A stretch of DNA of 64,000 nucleotides from RPQJ01 sp963712815 (lineage in GTDB: Bacteria; Pseudomonadota; Gammaproteobacteria; Steroidobacterales; Steroidobacteraceae). A program made the position numbers and the translations under genes. A model generated the notes under the pieces. That model ran no database searches. It was not told the DNA's origin and saw only the letters and a list, made by a program, of their open reading frames with translations. The stretch covers positions 1 through 64,000 of the forward strand of contig CAVQJL010000010.1 of assembly GCA_963712815.1 (NCBI GenBank). The letters run 5' to 3'. Below are positions 18,072-28,447 of this stretch, piece after piece (the stretch's first letter is position 1; the number at the start of each line of letters is the position of its first letter).

Positions 18072-19917
18072 TCAGTACACGTCCCGGAGATAGCGCCGCT
18101 CGTCGGCGAGGCGGCGGACGTAGGCTTCCGCGGCCTCGCGGTCGAGCCCGCCGTGCTCGGCGAGCACGTCCAGAAGTGCCGCGTGGACGTCCGGCGCCAT
18201 GTGCTCGGCGTCGCCGCAGACGTAGAGATGCGCGCCGCCCTCGAGCCAGGCGTAGAGCTCGGCGCCCGCCTCGCGCAGCCGGTCCTGCACGTAGGCACGC
18301 GGCGTGCGGTCGCGCGAGAAGGCGAGGTCCACGCGGTCGAGCAGCCCCTTGCGCACGGCGTCCTGCCATTCGACCTGGTAGAGGAACTCGCTCTCGAAGT
18401 GCCGCGCGCCGAACACCAGCCAGTGTCTGCCCCGTGGCGCCCTGCGCCTCGCGTTCCTGCAGGAAGCCGCGGTAGGGCGCGACGCCGGTGCCCGGGCCGA
18501 TCATGATCACGTCGCGCGACGGATCCGCCGGCAGGCGGAAGCGCTCGTTGGGCTCGACGAAAACGCGCACGGTTGCGTCGTCACCCGCGAGTCCCGCGAG
18601 GTGCGAGGACGCCGCGCCGAGGCGACGCTCGCCATCGCGCGCGTAGTCCACCACCGCGACAGTGAGGTGCGCCTCCTCGCCCACGGCCGCCATGCTGGAG
18701 GCGATCGAGTACAGCCGCGGCGCGAGCGGGCGCAGCGCGCGCACCAGCGCCTCGGCTTCCCAGGCGGCCGGGTAGCAGCGCAGCACGTCCACGAGCTGCC
18801 AGTCCTTGAACAGTGCCCGCAATCGATCCTCGTGGCCGGGGGCGAGCGTTGCGGCGAGCTCGGCGTTGCCTGCGCGGTCGGCGTGCTGGGCGAGGAAGGG
18901 GCGCGTGAGTCGCGTGATCTCCCGGTGCCGCGCGAGCCAGTCGCGCAGGCTGTGCGCCTGCCCGTCCACCGTCACGGTCTCCTCGGCGGCGAGGCCGAGT
19001 GCCGCGAGCACGCCATCGACGACGACCGCAGGGTTCTCGTGCCACACACCCAGCGAGTCGCCGGGCTGGTACGAGAGACCGGATCCGGCGAGCGAGATCT
19101 CGAGGTGACGCACCTCCTTCGAGGCGGTACGACCGGTGATGCGATCGTTGGCGAGCACCGCCGCGGCGTAGGGGTGCTCCCGGTCGTGCTTCGGTGCCGC
19201 CGGCACGCTGCGCAGCCGGGTCACGGTGGCGCCCTGCGCGCCGCCGAGCGCTTCGCGCGCGCCGCCGACTACCCGCTCGGTCCACGGGGCGACGTGCGGC
19301 TCGTAGTCCACGTCGCAGTCCACGCGCTCGAGCAGGCGCTGGGCACCGAGCGCCGCCAGCCGCTCGTCCACCTGCCGACCCGTCTCGCAGAACTTCGGAT
19401 AGCTCGAGTCGCCGAGCGCCAGCACCGCGTACTTGAGCTGCGGCAGCCGGGGCGCGCGCCGACCCGCGAGGTGCTCGAGGAAGCCGCGCGCATCGTCGGG
19501 CGGATCGCCGTCGCCGTGGGTGCTCATCACGACCGTCATCAGCCGCTCCTGCGCAAGATCCCGCAACGGGTAGTCGCGTGACGCGTAGACACGCACCGCG
19601 AGGCCCGCGGCCTCGGCTGCCCGGCCGAGGCGCTCGGCGATGCGCCGGCCGTTGCCGGTCTGCGAGCCGTACACCACGGCGAGTCGCGCCGCCGCGCCCG
19701 CCTGGGACGCGATCGATGGAGCCGGGGCGGAAAAAGGCAGGTCCGCGATCTCGCTCGTGGCAACTCCGGGCGCGCGCGCGTGGGCGACGCCGGCCGCGAA
19801 TCCCGACAGCCAATGCAGCGCCGCGGGCTCGAGGCCATCGACCACTCGACGCAGCAACTCGCCGCGCTCGGCGTCGAGCGGACCCAGGGGCAAGTTAGCG
19901 GCAGGGATCGCGGTCAT
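18072..19917 (-). CDS. cysJ: NADPH-sulfite reductase flavoprotein CysJ (one frameshift)
   Basis: About 614 residues. A flavodoxin domain (VVYGSQTGNGRRIAERLG near 78; STHGDGDPPDDA) is followed by a FAD-binding domain with RLYSIASS and an NADPH-binding ferredoxin-reductase domain with GPGTGVAPYRGFLQER. It passes electrons from NADPH to CysI. One extra base near 18425 splits the gene just before WLVFGARHFESEFLYQ; the last 115 residues, including YVCGDAEHMAPDV and the terminal RYLRDVY, lie in the next frame. It is the first gene of cysJIHG. The 14-bp palindrome CCGCCGCGCGGCGG at 19965-19978, 48 bp upstream of the start, may be an operator. Confidence 0.9.
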
Positions 19918-20053
19918 GGCATCGCCTCCAGCCGGCCAGGCTGTGGGGGGATGCTAGAGACTGACCGCCGCGCGGCGGAAAGGCCGAGTCGTTATCTGCT
20001 CATGCGCGGCGGGCCCCGCTCCAGCCGGATACCGGTGCAGGCACGGGCGCGGC

Positions 20054-22088
20054 TCAGGGCAGCTCGAGATCCGGTTCGGCCGTCGAGGCGAGGCGCGGGC
20101 CGATCGGTCCGCCGAGTCGCGCGCGCAGCGACACGGACGAGTCGCCCTCGAGGATCGCGCCGTAGTACGCCGCGTTCGACAGCACCTTCTTGACGTAGTC
20201 GCGCGTCTCGTTGAACGGGATGGTCTCGGCCCACATCGCCGGCTCGAGCTCGGGACCGTTGCGCCAGCGGCGCGGCCGCCCGGGGCCGGCGTTGTAGGCT
20301 GCGGCAGCCAGCGCCTGCGAGCCCTCGAAATCGTCGAGCAGCAGCTTGAGGTAGCCCGTGCCGAGCCGCAGGTTGGTGTCGCGGTCGTTGATCATGCGCG
20401 GACCGTAAGGAACGCCGAGCCGTTTGGCGGTCCACTTGGCCGTCGCCGGCATGAGCTGCATGAGGCCCGACGCGCCGGCGTGGGAGCGCGCGTCCATGAT
20501 GAACCGCGATTCCTGCCGGATCAGTCCGTACACGTAGGCGGGATCCACGCCGGTGCGCTTCGACTGCGCCACCACGGCGTCGCGGAACGGTGTCGGGAAG
20601 CGCTGGGCGACGTCCACCTCGCCGCGGGTGCGGTCGCTGGTGTTGATGCAGCGGTCCCACACCTGGCGGTCGCACGCGAGCTGCGCGGCCGCGAGCAGCT
20701 GCCGGTCGTCCATGCCCCGCAGCGTGAAGTTCCACTCGCGCACACCCTCGCCGCGAAGGCCCATGCCGATCAGCTGCAAACCACGGGCGAGGCCCGGCGT
20801 GCCGAGGGCAGCTTCGCGCTCGGACGCGGTCAGGGCCGAGGGCCGCGCCGGCAGGCTCAAAGCGCGGCCGAGGTCCTCGGCGGCGAGCTTGCCGTAGAAG
20901 CTCATTTCGGCGGACACCGTCTCGAGCACGCGCTTCGCCTGCGCCCGCTGCGGGTCGCCGTCCGCCCCGGGATCGGCGAGCGCCTGGTCGGCGCGCGCGC
21001 CCCAGTAGACCCACGCTGCGTCGGCCCGCTCCGTTGCGCTCATCGCGTCCACTCGCAGCGCGCACCGAGCGCCAGTCGGTCGGCGTGACGCGCAGCGCAG
21101 CGCGGACCTGCCAGGCGAGCGTGTCGTCCGACAGCGGCAGCGCGGCGCCGGAGCGCAGCGCGGTCGTCTCGGCGCGCCGGTAATGCGTCGCGGCCTCGGG
21201 CAGCTGTCGCACCGCGGCCTGCCGGCCGACCTGCGCCCACGCCCAGGCTGCCCACTCCGGCGGAAGGCGGGCGGCGAGTCCGGCCTCGAGTCGTCCCGCT
21301 GCGAGCGCAGGGTCCGTGCTCGCGAGGCGCGCCACTGCCAGCGCATCGAGCGCATCGGCCGGACGGCCCGCCGGCGGCCGGGCGAGCGTCCTGGTCGGCT
21401 GCGTCCACCACGGCGTGCTCGCACCGGGCACTGCACCGAGCAGGCCGAGCGCGGCCCGGGCGGCACCCGAGCGATTGCTCTCGGTAGCGTGGCTCACCTT
21501 GCGCCACACCTCGCGTTCGCCGAAGACGCCCGCCGACAGCAGCGTCCGCGCCATGTGCTGGCAGCCATCGTCGGCGTCGCGCTGCGCGAGCCAGGCTTCG
21601 AGCGCACGCTCGCCGACCGGGCGACCTTCGAGGTGCTCGGTCGTGATGGCGTAGCAGGTCACCTGCGGGTCGTCGTTCATGCGAAAGCGCGGGTAGTCGC
21701 GGCGGAACGCCTGCCAGTCGCGACGCTTGCCGAGCTCGAGCAGCCAGTCGTTGCGCAGGCGGTCCTCGACGTAGCTGCCGCTCCAGCGCGAATAGAAGGC
21801 TTCCACCTCCGGCACGGCGGCACGCGCGAGACGCAGGTTGAGGTCCCAGTAGTCCGCCCACGGCGCGAGCGGATGGCGCTGGGCCATGAGCTGCGCGCGG
21901 GCAGCGGCCAGCGCTGCCGAGTCACGCTTTCCGTGCGCATCGCGCGCTGCGATCACGAGACTGTCGCCTGCGGCCGTAACGCTCGCCTGCCCTGGCAGCG
22001 CAACGAGCATCGCGAGCAGCGACCAGGCGAGGTTGCGGACTGTCGAACGCGCAGGATGGCGGGTCGGGGCGCGGGTTTCGGCTGCCAT
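20054..22088 (-). CDS. slt: Soluble lytic murein transglycosylase (one frameshift)
   Basis: About 677 residues of the Slt70 type. A signal sequence is followed by a helical superhelical U-domain, linker, and the C-terminal lysozyme-like domain (from about residue 500), with the catalytic Glu in GLIRQESRF and the family motifs SGLMQLMPATA and AAYNAGPGRPRRW. It cleaves peptidoglycan glycan strands, forming 1,6-anhydroMurNAc. One surplus base near 21052 shifts the frame after WRSVRAA; removing it joins the two halves. The gene lies downstream of the Agl/Glt-like operon on the same strand but has its own AT-rich promoter region. A link to that envelope machine is possible but not shown. Confidence 0.9.
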
Positions 22089-22132
22089 GTCTGCTCCGCG
22101 GGTCGGCGTCGGTGGGAGGCCGGTTGGAACTA

Positions 22133-22161
22133 CGTATACCGAAGTTTTGATCCCATTAAAA
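22133..22161 (-). promoter_or_regulatory. Possible sigma-70 promoter for slt
   Basis: On the minus strand, TTTTAA (22161-22156), a 17-bp spacer and TATACG (22138-22133) lie about 45 bp upstream of the slt start. The surrounding 40 bp are markedly AT-rich compared with the rest of the window. Confidence 0.4.
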
Positions 22162-22237
22162 GTCCAATCTGTACCGGCAGTTGCACGATGTTCCTGTTCC
22201 GCCGTCGATGGGCAGGCTGGCGCGCCCGTCAGCGCCC

Positions 22238-23173
22238 TCAGGCCGGGAAGAACTCGATCGGCTTGGTGGTGGTCATCGGCGCCACGTCGCGGGCCTCGAA
22301 GCGGAACATGCGCACGCGCGCGACGAGCTTGCGTTCGAGCTCAGCGTCGCCGAGGTCGCTCGAGACGACGCGGCAGTCGGTGACCTCGCCCGTGGGCGCG
22401 ATGGTGACCTCGAGCACCACCTTGCCCTGCAACGCAGGGTTGTCGCGCAACGCCCGCGCATAGAGCGCGTAGATGGCCGACTTGTTGCGGTCGAACACGA
22501 GCTCGACTTCCTCGCGAGTGCGCGAGGCCTGGCTGCTTCGACCGGTGCGCTGCACGTCGTCGACCGGCGCGGCCGCCACGCTCGAGGTGACCTGCGCAGT
22601 CGCGTGTCCGGCCAGCGCCGTGGCGCCGCCACCGAAGCCGCTGCTCGCTTTCGACACCGCGATGCCGCCGCTGCCCTCACCCGTCTTCGCGGTGAGCAGC
22701 GCGCGGTCCACGCGCGTCTTCTCGCCCGCGCCCTTGTTCAGCGTCTGCGTGGTCGTCTTTGGTTCGACCTCGAGCTCGCGCAGCTCGGCGAGCTGGTCGC
22801 TGAGCGCGAGCAGGCCGCTCTCGGCCGCCTTCTTGCGCGGGTCCGGTCGCGGCGGCGCCTCGGCGACCGGGGCCGGCACCGGCTTCGGTCGCTCCACGCG
22901 CCGCAGGACCTCGGGCTTCGGCTGCGGCCGCGGCTCCTCGGCCTTGGGCTCGGGCGGCGGCGGAGGCTTCGGGCGCTCGAGCAGGAACTCGACCACGCGC
23001 TCCGGCACCGCGGGCGGCACGACCGAGCGCTCGCGCTCGGGCAGCAGCGGGATCACGATGCCGAAGCCGATGAACAGGCCGAGTACGGCGCCGAGCACGC
23101 GTCGCACGCGGCGCTCGTCCTCGGGCGATGGCGTCCAGGGCAGGTCGTAGCTTCGATAGCCGATGGCAGTCAT
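22238..23173 (-). CDS. TonB-like protein with AgmX/PglI (GltG/GltJ-type) C-terminal domain
   Basis: 311 residues from ATG 23173, preceded by GAGG at 9 nt. One transmembrane helix (LGAVLGLFIGFGIVIPLL, about 26-43) is followed by a Pro-rich, periplasm-spanning stretch (PKPPPPPEPKAEEP) and a Gly/Ala region. The C-terminal domain is like TonB or AgmX/PglI (VFDRNKSAIYALYARALRDN and GKVVLEVTIAPTGEV). Such proteins carry force or conformational change from a TolQ/TolR motor towards the outer membrane; in Myxococcus the related GltG and GltJ belong to the gliding machine. It is the last gene of the nine-gene operon, 10 bp after an ExbD gene. Confidence 0.82.
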   Translation of the reverse strand: MTAIGYRSYDLPWTPSPEDERRVRRVLGAVLGLFIGFGIVIPLLPERERSVVPPAVPERVVEFLLERPKPPPPPEPKAEEPRPQPKPEVLRRVERPKPVPAPVAEAPPRPDPRKKAAESGLLALSDQLAELRELEVEPKTTTQTLNKGAGEKTRVDRALLTAKTGEGSGGIAVSKASSGFGGGATALAGHATAQVTSSVAAAPVDDVQRTGRSSQASRTREEVELVFDRNKSAIYALYARALRDNPALQGKVVLEVTIAPTGEVTDCRVVSSDLGDAELERKLVARVRMFRFEARDVAPMTTTKPIEFFPA

Positions 23174-23183
23174 GCGTCGGACC

Positions 23184-23690
23184 TCAGGCGCCAACCCGCG
23201 CCGAGAGCGCCTGCTCGCGTTCGACCACCGCCAGCGACACTTTGGAATAGTCGGCCGCCGAGCAGCTCGCCACGATCTTGCGCAGCACCGCGTAGGGCAG
23301 CGACTTCTCGGCCATCACCGTGACCTCGCGGGGCGCGTCGGCGTCGCCGAGCCGAGGCGGCGCCTGGTCACTGAGCGCCGCCTGCAGCGCGTCGACGACC
23401 GGCGCGTCCGAGCCCGTGATCTCCGCCACCGACACCACGGCCTCGCCGTTCACGTACAGCATGTCCCGCGTCACCGTGACCACGGTGGACGGGCCCGGCT
23501 TGCGCTCCGAAATCGAGTGCGGGATGGAGATGTTCTTCGTGTTGGGCAGGATCTCGGTGTCGGCCGAGTGCACCAGCAGGTACACGACCAGGATCATCAG
23601 CATGTCGATCATGGGGATCAGCGTGAGCGGCCCGTGTCCGCCGCCCGCCTTGCCGTGCCGCGCGTGGCGCGCCTTGCCGGTGCGGATCAT
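23184..23690 (-). CDS. ExbD/TolR-family motor stator protein (second copy)
   Basis: 168 residues with a short cytoplasmic N-terminus, one transmembrane helix with the proton-carrying Asp (LIPMIDMLMILVVYLLVHS), and a periplasmic domain. TolR/ExbD pairs with TolQ/ExbB to convert proton flow into mechanical work. It overlaps the preceding TolR gene by 4 bp. One TolQ and two TolR homologues side by side match AglR-AglQ-AglS of Myxococcus. The periplasmic part has an extra loop (EITGSDAPVVDALQAAL) and differs from the first copy. Confidence 0.88.
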   Translation of the reverse strand: MIRTGKARHARHGKAGGGHGPLTLIPMIDMLMILVVYLLVHSADTEILPNTKNISIPHSISERKPGPSTVVTVTRDMLYVNGEAVVSVAEITGSDAPVVDALQAALSDQAPPRLGDADAPREVTVMAEKSLPYAVLRKIVASCSAADYSKVSLAVVEREQALSARVGA

Positions 23691-24196
23691 GTCGGCGCGT
23701 CTCCGAGCGCGATCTGCGGGAACAGCTCGCGGCGCACGACCTTGCCGCCGTCCGTGCTCTGCCGCACGCGCACGGCATCCATTACCTGCACGATGGTGTC
23801 GTAGTCCACGTCCTCCGCGACCAGCAGCGTGGCGCTGCTCTTGTCCGGGAAGCGTGCCTTGACGCCCTCGAGGTAGGCCGAGAGGCGCACCACGTCCTGC
23901 CCAGAGGCCGTCGCGGGCACGGTCTCGAGCACACCCTGGTTGCGGTCGGCCACTTCGAGTCCGCTGCGGCGCACGATCACCTCGAGCTCGAGTGTCGGCA
24001 TCGCCGGTTCAGCCGCGGCCCCCGGGCCGGGCAGGTGCACCTCGAGGATGCTCGTCCTGGAGAACACCGCCGTGAAGATCAGGAAGAACGCGAGGATGAC
24101 CATGACGTCGAGCATGGGTACGATGTTCAGGTCGTTGCGTCCGCGGTAGCGCGCATGGTTGCGCAGCTGCCGGCGGGCCAGCTTCGAGCTCTTCAT
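23687..24196 (-). CDS. ExbD/TolR-family motor stator protein (first copy)
   Basis: 169 residues. The membrane segment contains the conserved acidic residue (LNIVPMLDVMVILAFFLIFT), followed by a periplasmic TolR-like domain ending in a conserved QVMDAVRVRQSTDG region. It overlaps the TolQ gene upstream and the second TolR gene downstream by 4 bp each, so all three should be made in fixed ratio. It is probably a proton-driven motor component working with the TonB-like and TPR proteins of the operon. Confidence 0.9.
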   Translation of the reverse strand: MKSSKLARRQLRNHARYRGRNDLNIVPMLDVMVILAFFLIFTAVFSRTSILEVHLPGPGAAAEPAMPTLELEVIVRRSGLEVADRNQGVLETVPATASGQDVVRLSAYLEGVKARFPDKSSATLLVAEDVDYDTIVQVMDAVRVRQSTDGGKVVRRELFPQIALGDAPT

Positions 24197-24900
24197 GCGC
24201 GGGCTGTGCCGAGGATCTGCTCGGCCGCGCGTGCCTGCGCCGCCGCGGTCGCCGGTTGCGCCACGGCCTGCCGACGCTCGCTGATGCTGTTCAAGAACTT
24301 GATCGAGGCCACCTCGAGGCTGTCGACGAGCTCCGTGGTCTTGGTCTCGAGGTACATGTGCGCGAGCAGCAGCGTGATCGCGAGTCCGAGGCCGAGCGCG
24401 GTGTTGTTCATCGCCACCGAGATGCTGGCCGAGAGCATCGCGGCCTTCTCCGCCGGGTTCACCGCCGCGACGGCCGCGAAGGCGTTGATCAGGCCGATGA
24501 CGGTGCCGAGCAGCCCCATCAGCATGCCGACGTTGGCGAGCGTGGCGAGGTAGTGCGTGCGCTTCTCGAGGTGCGGGATGACCTCGATGAGGCTCTCCTC
24601 CATCGCCTTCTCGATGTCCTCGCGGCGCTGGGCCGTCGCGATCCGCGACATGCCGTAGCGCATGATGGTCGAGAGCGCCGAGTCCTGCTTCTCAACCACT
24701 TCCATGGCCTTGCGGAAGTTGCCCGCCTGGATCAGCGGTGCAAGTTCCGCCCACAGGCGGCGATTGCCCTTCGCAACCCGGGTCAGGTAGATGAACCGCT
24801 CGGCCGCGAAGCCGAGGCCTACGGCGAATACAGCAGCGATCGGGTAGAGAAAGGGCCCTCCCTGCTTGAAGAAGTTCACGATCATGTCGATGGAATTCAT
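24193..24900 (-). CDS. MotA/TolQ/ExbB-family proton channel protein
   Basis: 235-residue inner-membrane protein with three transmembrane helices: near residues 17-35 (FLYPIAAVFAVGLGFAAER), 115-140 (LATLANVGMLMGLLGTVIGL) and 155-180 (NNTALGLGLAITLLLAHMYL). The family-typical GLLGTVIGLINAF turn is present. It forms the pentameric channel around the TolR dimer. The start overlaps the stop of the small exported protein by 4 bp. By position it corresponds to AglR of the Agl-Glt motor or to TolQ, but the neighbours are not tolA, tolB or pal. Confidence 0.92.
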   Translation of the reverse strand: MNSIDMIVNFFKQGGPFLYPIAAVFAVGLGFAAERFIYLTRVAKGNRRLWAELAPLIQAGNFRKAMEVVEKQDSALSTIMRYGMSRIATAQRREDIEKAMEESLIEVIPHLEKRTHYLATLANVGMLMGLLGTVIGLINAFAAVAAVNPAEKAAMLSASISVAMNNTALGLGLAITLLLAHMYLETKTTELVDSLEVASIKFLNSISERRQAVAQPATAAAQARAAEQILGTARA

Positions 24901-25241
24901 GGCGTCTGGGCTCCGGGGGACGGTCGGTCGGGACTTTGCGACGCGAGGTCGCGGAAATACGTGATCTCGCGCCGGAATTCGTCACGGTCCAGCGGCGAGA
25001 GCAGCTCTTCGATCAGGCTGCCCATGGGCCGGTCCGGGCCGGCTGGCGGCTCGGCGGCCTTCCACGGCACGATGCTCATCACCTTGGGCAGCTCGCGGTT
25101 GCCGGTGATGGCAGTCGAGTCGAGTTCGAGGCGGTCGATCGCCCGCTCCTTCGACTTCGCAGCGGGCGGCGCGTCGGTCGCCATCGCGGCCGGCGCGGCG
25201 CCGAGCACGACGAGCATCGCGAGCAGGGATCTCGGAATCAT
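24897..25241 (-). CDS. Small exported protein of the Glt-like operon, unknown function
   Basis: 114 residues with a clear signal peptide (RSLLAMLVVLGAAPAAMA) and a mature part of about 95 residues with no recognised domain. The pattern ITGNRELPKVMSIVPWK is notable. The ATG at 25241 overlaps the TGA of the large TPR gene and the stop overlaps the TolQ start, so it is locked into the operon between them. The position could correspond to GltC-type small periplasmic components, which is a guess from order only. Confidence 0.7.
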   Translation of the reverse strand: MIPRSLLAMLVVLGAAPAAMATDAPPAAKSKERAIDRLELDSTAITGNRELPKVMSIVPWKAAEPPAGPDRPMGSLIEELLSPLDRDEFRREITYFRDLASQSPDRPSPGAQTP

Positions 25242-28200
25242 GGCGTGACCTCCGCGGTGCGCTGTAGCCGCCCGAGGCGGCCCTGCAGTTCGGCGACCCA
25301 CGCGGCCGCCTTCCTGCTGTCGGCCTCGCCCGCCAGCACCTGGTAGCGCTCGTAGTGCGGCAGCGCCGCCGCGGGCTCGTCGAGGTACAGGTCGAACAGG
25401 ATGGCGAGATTGCACTCGGCGTCGGCGGACGCCGGGTCCGCCGCGAGGGCTTGCTCGTAGGCGGCGCGAGCGTCGGCGAACTGGCCGAGCCTGCGATAGG
25501 CGATGCCGAGCCGGTTCAGCACCACGGCCTTCGCGGGGTCGGTCGCAGGTGACGGCTCGCCCCCGCTCGCGCGCTCGGCGGCGACGGTCGGAGCCGCAGC
25601 GAGGCCCGCCTCGAGCGATTCGATCTCGAACTCGGGCGGCTCGGCACCCGCCTCGCGCTCGGCGCGCGCCCAGCGGCCGGGCTTGAGCTCGGCGAGGGCC
25701 GCATAGCTCTTCCGCACCCACTGGTCGTACACGCCCTCGGCCGCGCGGCGCGCGTTGCGCTCGTGCAGGTCGATGGCTTTCTCCTCGAACGGGAAGGCCT
25801 GCTCCTCGAGCAGCAGGTCGTACTGCTCGAGCTCGTCGGCGGAGAGGTTGCCCGGGCGCTCCGAGTCGAGCAGCGCGCGGCCGAAGTCGCGGTACAGGTC
25901 CGCCGTGGCGAAGCTCGCGGCGGTCGTCACTTCGGCGACGGCGTACTCGGAGGCGCGGCCGTAGGCGGCGAGCGCGGCCTCGAGCGCCTTCTTGCGCCTG
26001 AGCAGCGAGCGGTCGAGCGGCGCGACGAGTCGCACGGCGCGCGCCGCGGCGTCGAGCGGGCGCGCGAGCTCCAGTGAGGCCTCGGCGGCGAGGAATCTGC
26101 TGCGATCGCTGCGTGCGGCGCCCGCCGCGGCATCGGCGGCGATGAGCTCGCCGAGCCAGCGCTCGCGCTCACGCGCGTCGCCGGCGGCCTGCGCGAGTTC
26201 CGCGAGCTCGTGCCGCGCCTCGAGGGCCGGCGCGAACGGCGCCGGGAATTCCTGCACGTACGCCGCGTAGGCACGTCGCGCCGCGGCCGCATCGTCGGCG
26301 GCGACGTAGAGTTCCGCCGCCTGCCAGCGCGCGGCACGGCGCACGTCCTCGGGCTCGGCTGCCGTGGCGGCGACCCGCTCGAACTCCACGGCGGCGGCGG
26401 CGGACCGACCGCCCTCGAGATAGGCGACGGCCAGCTTGCGCGTCACCTCGGCCTGCAGCGCGTGGCCCGGGTGATCGCGGCGGAAGCCCTCGAGCACGCT
26501 CGCCGCCTCCGTCCACTCGCCGGTACCGATGAGGATCGTCGCGGCGTCGAACTCTGCGGCCGCGCGCGTCGGCGAGGACGGTGCGACGGCTGCGACGCGA
26601 CGGAATTCCTGGACGGCGCCCATGAGATCGCCGGCGGACTGCTTGGCCTCGGCCTGCCGGTACACGGACGCGGCGAGACGCTCGGTGGCCTCGGCTTGCA
26701 GCGGATCGCCGGCCGGCAGCCGGCGCGTGAGCTCACCGTAGGCGCGCTCCGCCTCGATGTAGCGCCCGGAATCAAAGTACGTGTGCGCGAGCACGGTCCA
26801 CGCCACGAGCTGCTGCGCCGCGTCGGCGCGCGTCGCGGGATCGAGCACGCGCTGCGCGACGGACTCGGCACGATCGCGATCGTCCGCATCGAACAGCGCC
26901 TTGGCGGTACGCGTCAGCACGCCCGCGGTCTCGGGATGCGTCGGGAAAGTGTCCGCGAAACGCAGCGACGATTCGATCGCCCGCTGCGCGAGCTCGGCGC
27001 GGTTCCCGGGCGCGGCCTGCGCCTCGGCATCGGCCCAGGCCACGAGCGCCGCGTAGCCCGCCCGCCCCGCCTCCGGGTGCGCGGCATAGCCATACGCGGT
27101 GCGCTCGTACTCCACCGCTGCCGCTGCGAAGTTCCTGCCCTCGAGCAGCAGGTCGGCGAGCAGCAGCCGCGTGCCGGGCGCCTGCGGCGTGTCGTCGAAT
27201 CCCTCGAGGTATTCGCGGTACCAGCGCACCGCTTCGTCGCGCTCGGCGGCCGCGCCATCCTTCTGCGCGAGCGCGTGGTGATGCCGGGCGAGCTCGAGCA
27301 GGCTCGACTGCACGGCGGCGCTGACGGCCGGGTCCACGGCCCCGGCCTGCGCGGTCCAGAACGCACTGCTCGGGCCATACTCCAGCGCGAGCTGGCGCTT
27401 GCCGTCGAGCACCAGCGAGGCGAAGCCGCCCGTGGCGTAGGCCTCGGTGGCCCGCACCAGCAGCAGCGGCGCCTGGCGGTTCATCGGCTCGCGGCGTGCG
27501 AACGCGCGATACGCCTCGGCACCGTCCTGGTAGCGCTCCTTCTCGACGTACAGGTCGCCGAGCGCCGCGTAAAGCCGCGAGGCGTAGGGCACGGGCCCGT
27601 GCGCGTCGAGCGCCGCCTGCAGCGCAGCGGGCCCGTCGCCCGCGGCGAAGGTGATGGCGAGCGCGCGCAGCGCGTCGTCAACGATTTCGCGCTCGGCGCG
27701 GGACAGTTCAGCCTCGGGCCGCGCGCCCTCGGGCCCCGCGAGCAGTCCGTCGAGCAGCACGAGGAAGGCCGAGTTGCCCTCCTCGTCCCGGCCCTGCTTG
27801 AAGAGCGACCACGCGAGCTTGTACTGCGCCTGCTCGCCGAATCCGGATTGCGGTCCGGCCGCGAGCACGGCCGCGTAGGCACGCTCCGCGTCGGCATAGC
27901 GCTGCGCGCTGAAGAACGCCTCGCCGCGGCGGAACTCGGCCTCGGCGTAATGCGCGCTGCGCGGATGCTCGCGAACCAGCCGCTCCAGCGTCGCGAGTGC
28001 AGCTTGCGGGTCCTCGCCGTGATCGAGGGCGCGCGCGAGCTGGTAGAGCACGGCGTCGGCGCCGGGGTAACCGGGTTGCTCGTCGAGCAGCTGGCGGTAG
28101 GCGGCCACCGACTGCCTCGCGACATCGACGGCCTCGGCCGACTGCGCCTCGCCTCCGGCCGCGAGCGCCTCGGCCTCGGCCAGCCGCAGGTCGCCGAGGC

Positions 28201-28447
28201 GCCGCAGCGCCTGCGCGCGCAGCGCCGGGTCGGCGTCCCCGATGCGCAGGAACTCCTCGTAGCTTCGCGCCGCCTGCCCCGCGTCGCTCACGACCGCCTC
28301 GCCGCGCTGCACCGGGACGCTGCGCCCGGCGAGGTCGGCGAGCGTGGCCGGCTGCTTCGGCTTGCGCGCGGCCTCGGCCGCGGGCACGGCGGCCAACACG
28401 GTCCCGACCAGTGCGCTGAAGCGCGCGACTCGCAGCCGCGTGCTCAC
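25238..28447 (-). CDS. Large periplasmic tetratricopeptide-repeat protein (GltD-like by context)
   Basis: 1069 residues with a signal peptide (SALVGTVLAAVPAAEA) and many TPR-type helical repeats through most of the length, for example EAFFSAQRYADAERAY near 195, HTYFDSGRYIEAERAY in the middle and LGIAYRRLGQFADARAAYEQ near 1000. Few residues outside the repeats are distinctive. It is expected to be a scaffold in the periplasm or at the outer membrane. It overlaps its upstream neighbour by 4 bp and its downstream neighbour by 4 bp. In the Agl-Glt cluster large TPR proteins (GltD, GltE) accompany the TolQR motor, and gene order supports the analogy. Confidence 0.82.
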   Translation of the reverse strand: MSTRLRVARFSALVGTVLAAVPAAEAARKPKQPATLADLAGRSVPVQRGEAVVSDAGQAARSYEEFLRIGDADPALRAQALRRLGDLRLAEAEALAAGGEAQSAEAVDVARQSVAAYRQLLDEQPGYPGADAVLYQLARALDHGEDPQAALATLERLVREHPRSAHYAEAEFRRGEAFFSAQRYADAERAYAAVLAAGPQSGFGEQAQYKLAWSLFKQGRDEEGNSAFLVLLDGLLAGPEGARPEAELSRAEREIVDDALRALAITFAAGDGPAALQAALDAHGPVPYASRLYAALGDLYVEKERYQDGAEAYRAFARREPMNRQAPLLLVRATEAYATGGFASLVLDGKRQLALEYGPSSAFWTAQAGAVDPAVSAAVQSSLLELARHHHALAQKDGAAAERDEAVRWYREYLEGFDDTPQAPGTRLLLADLLLEGRNFAAAAVEYERTAYGYAAHPEAGRAGYAALVAWADAEAQAAPGNRAELAQRAIESSLRFADTFPTHPETAGVLTRTAKALFDADDRDRAESVAQRVLDPATRADAAQQLVAWTVLAHTYFDSGRYIEAERAYGELTRRLPAGDPLQAEATERLAASVYRQAEAKQSAGDLMGAVQEFRRVAAVAPSSPTRAAAEFDAATILIGTGEWTEAASVLEGFRRDHPGHALQAEVTRKLAVAYLEGGRSAAAAVEFERVAATAAEPEDVRRAARWQAAELYVAADDAAAARRAYAAYVQEFPAPFAPALEARHELAELAQAAGDARERERWLGELIAADAAAGAARSDRSRFLAAEASLELARPLDAAARAVRLVAPLDRSLLRRKKALEAALAAYGRASEYAVAEVTTAASFATADLYRDFGRALLDSERPGNLSADELEQYDLLLEEQAFPFEEKAIDLHERNARRAAEGVYDQWVRKSYAALAELKPGRWARAEREAGAEPPEFEIESLEAGLAAAPTVAAERASGGEPSPATDPAKAVVLNRLGIAYRRLGQFADARAAYEQALAADPASADAECNLAILFDLYLDEPAAALPHYERYQVLAGEADSRKAAAWVAELQGRLGRLQRTAEVTP

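Noticed and set aside
19965..19978. 14-bp palindrome CCGCCGCGCGGCGG upstream of cysJ as a defined operator
   Set aside because: Perfect, but such G+C-only palindromes are common by chance at this base composition and no second half-site or promoter fits it. Mentioned only within the cysJ entry.
24256..25248. Long plus-strand frames opposite the motor genes
   Set aside because: They are complements of membrane-protein coding sequence with no start signals or recognisable domains.
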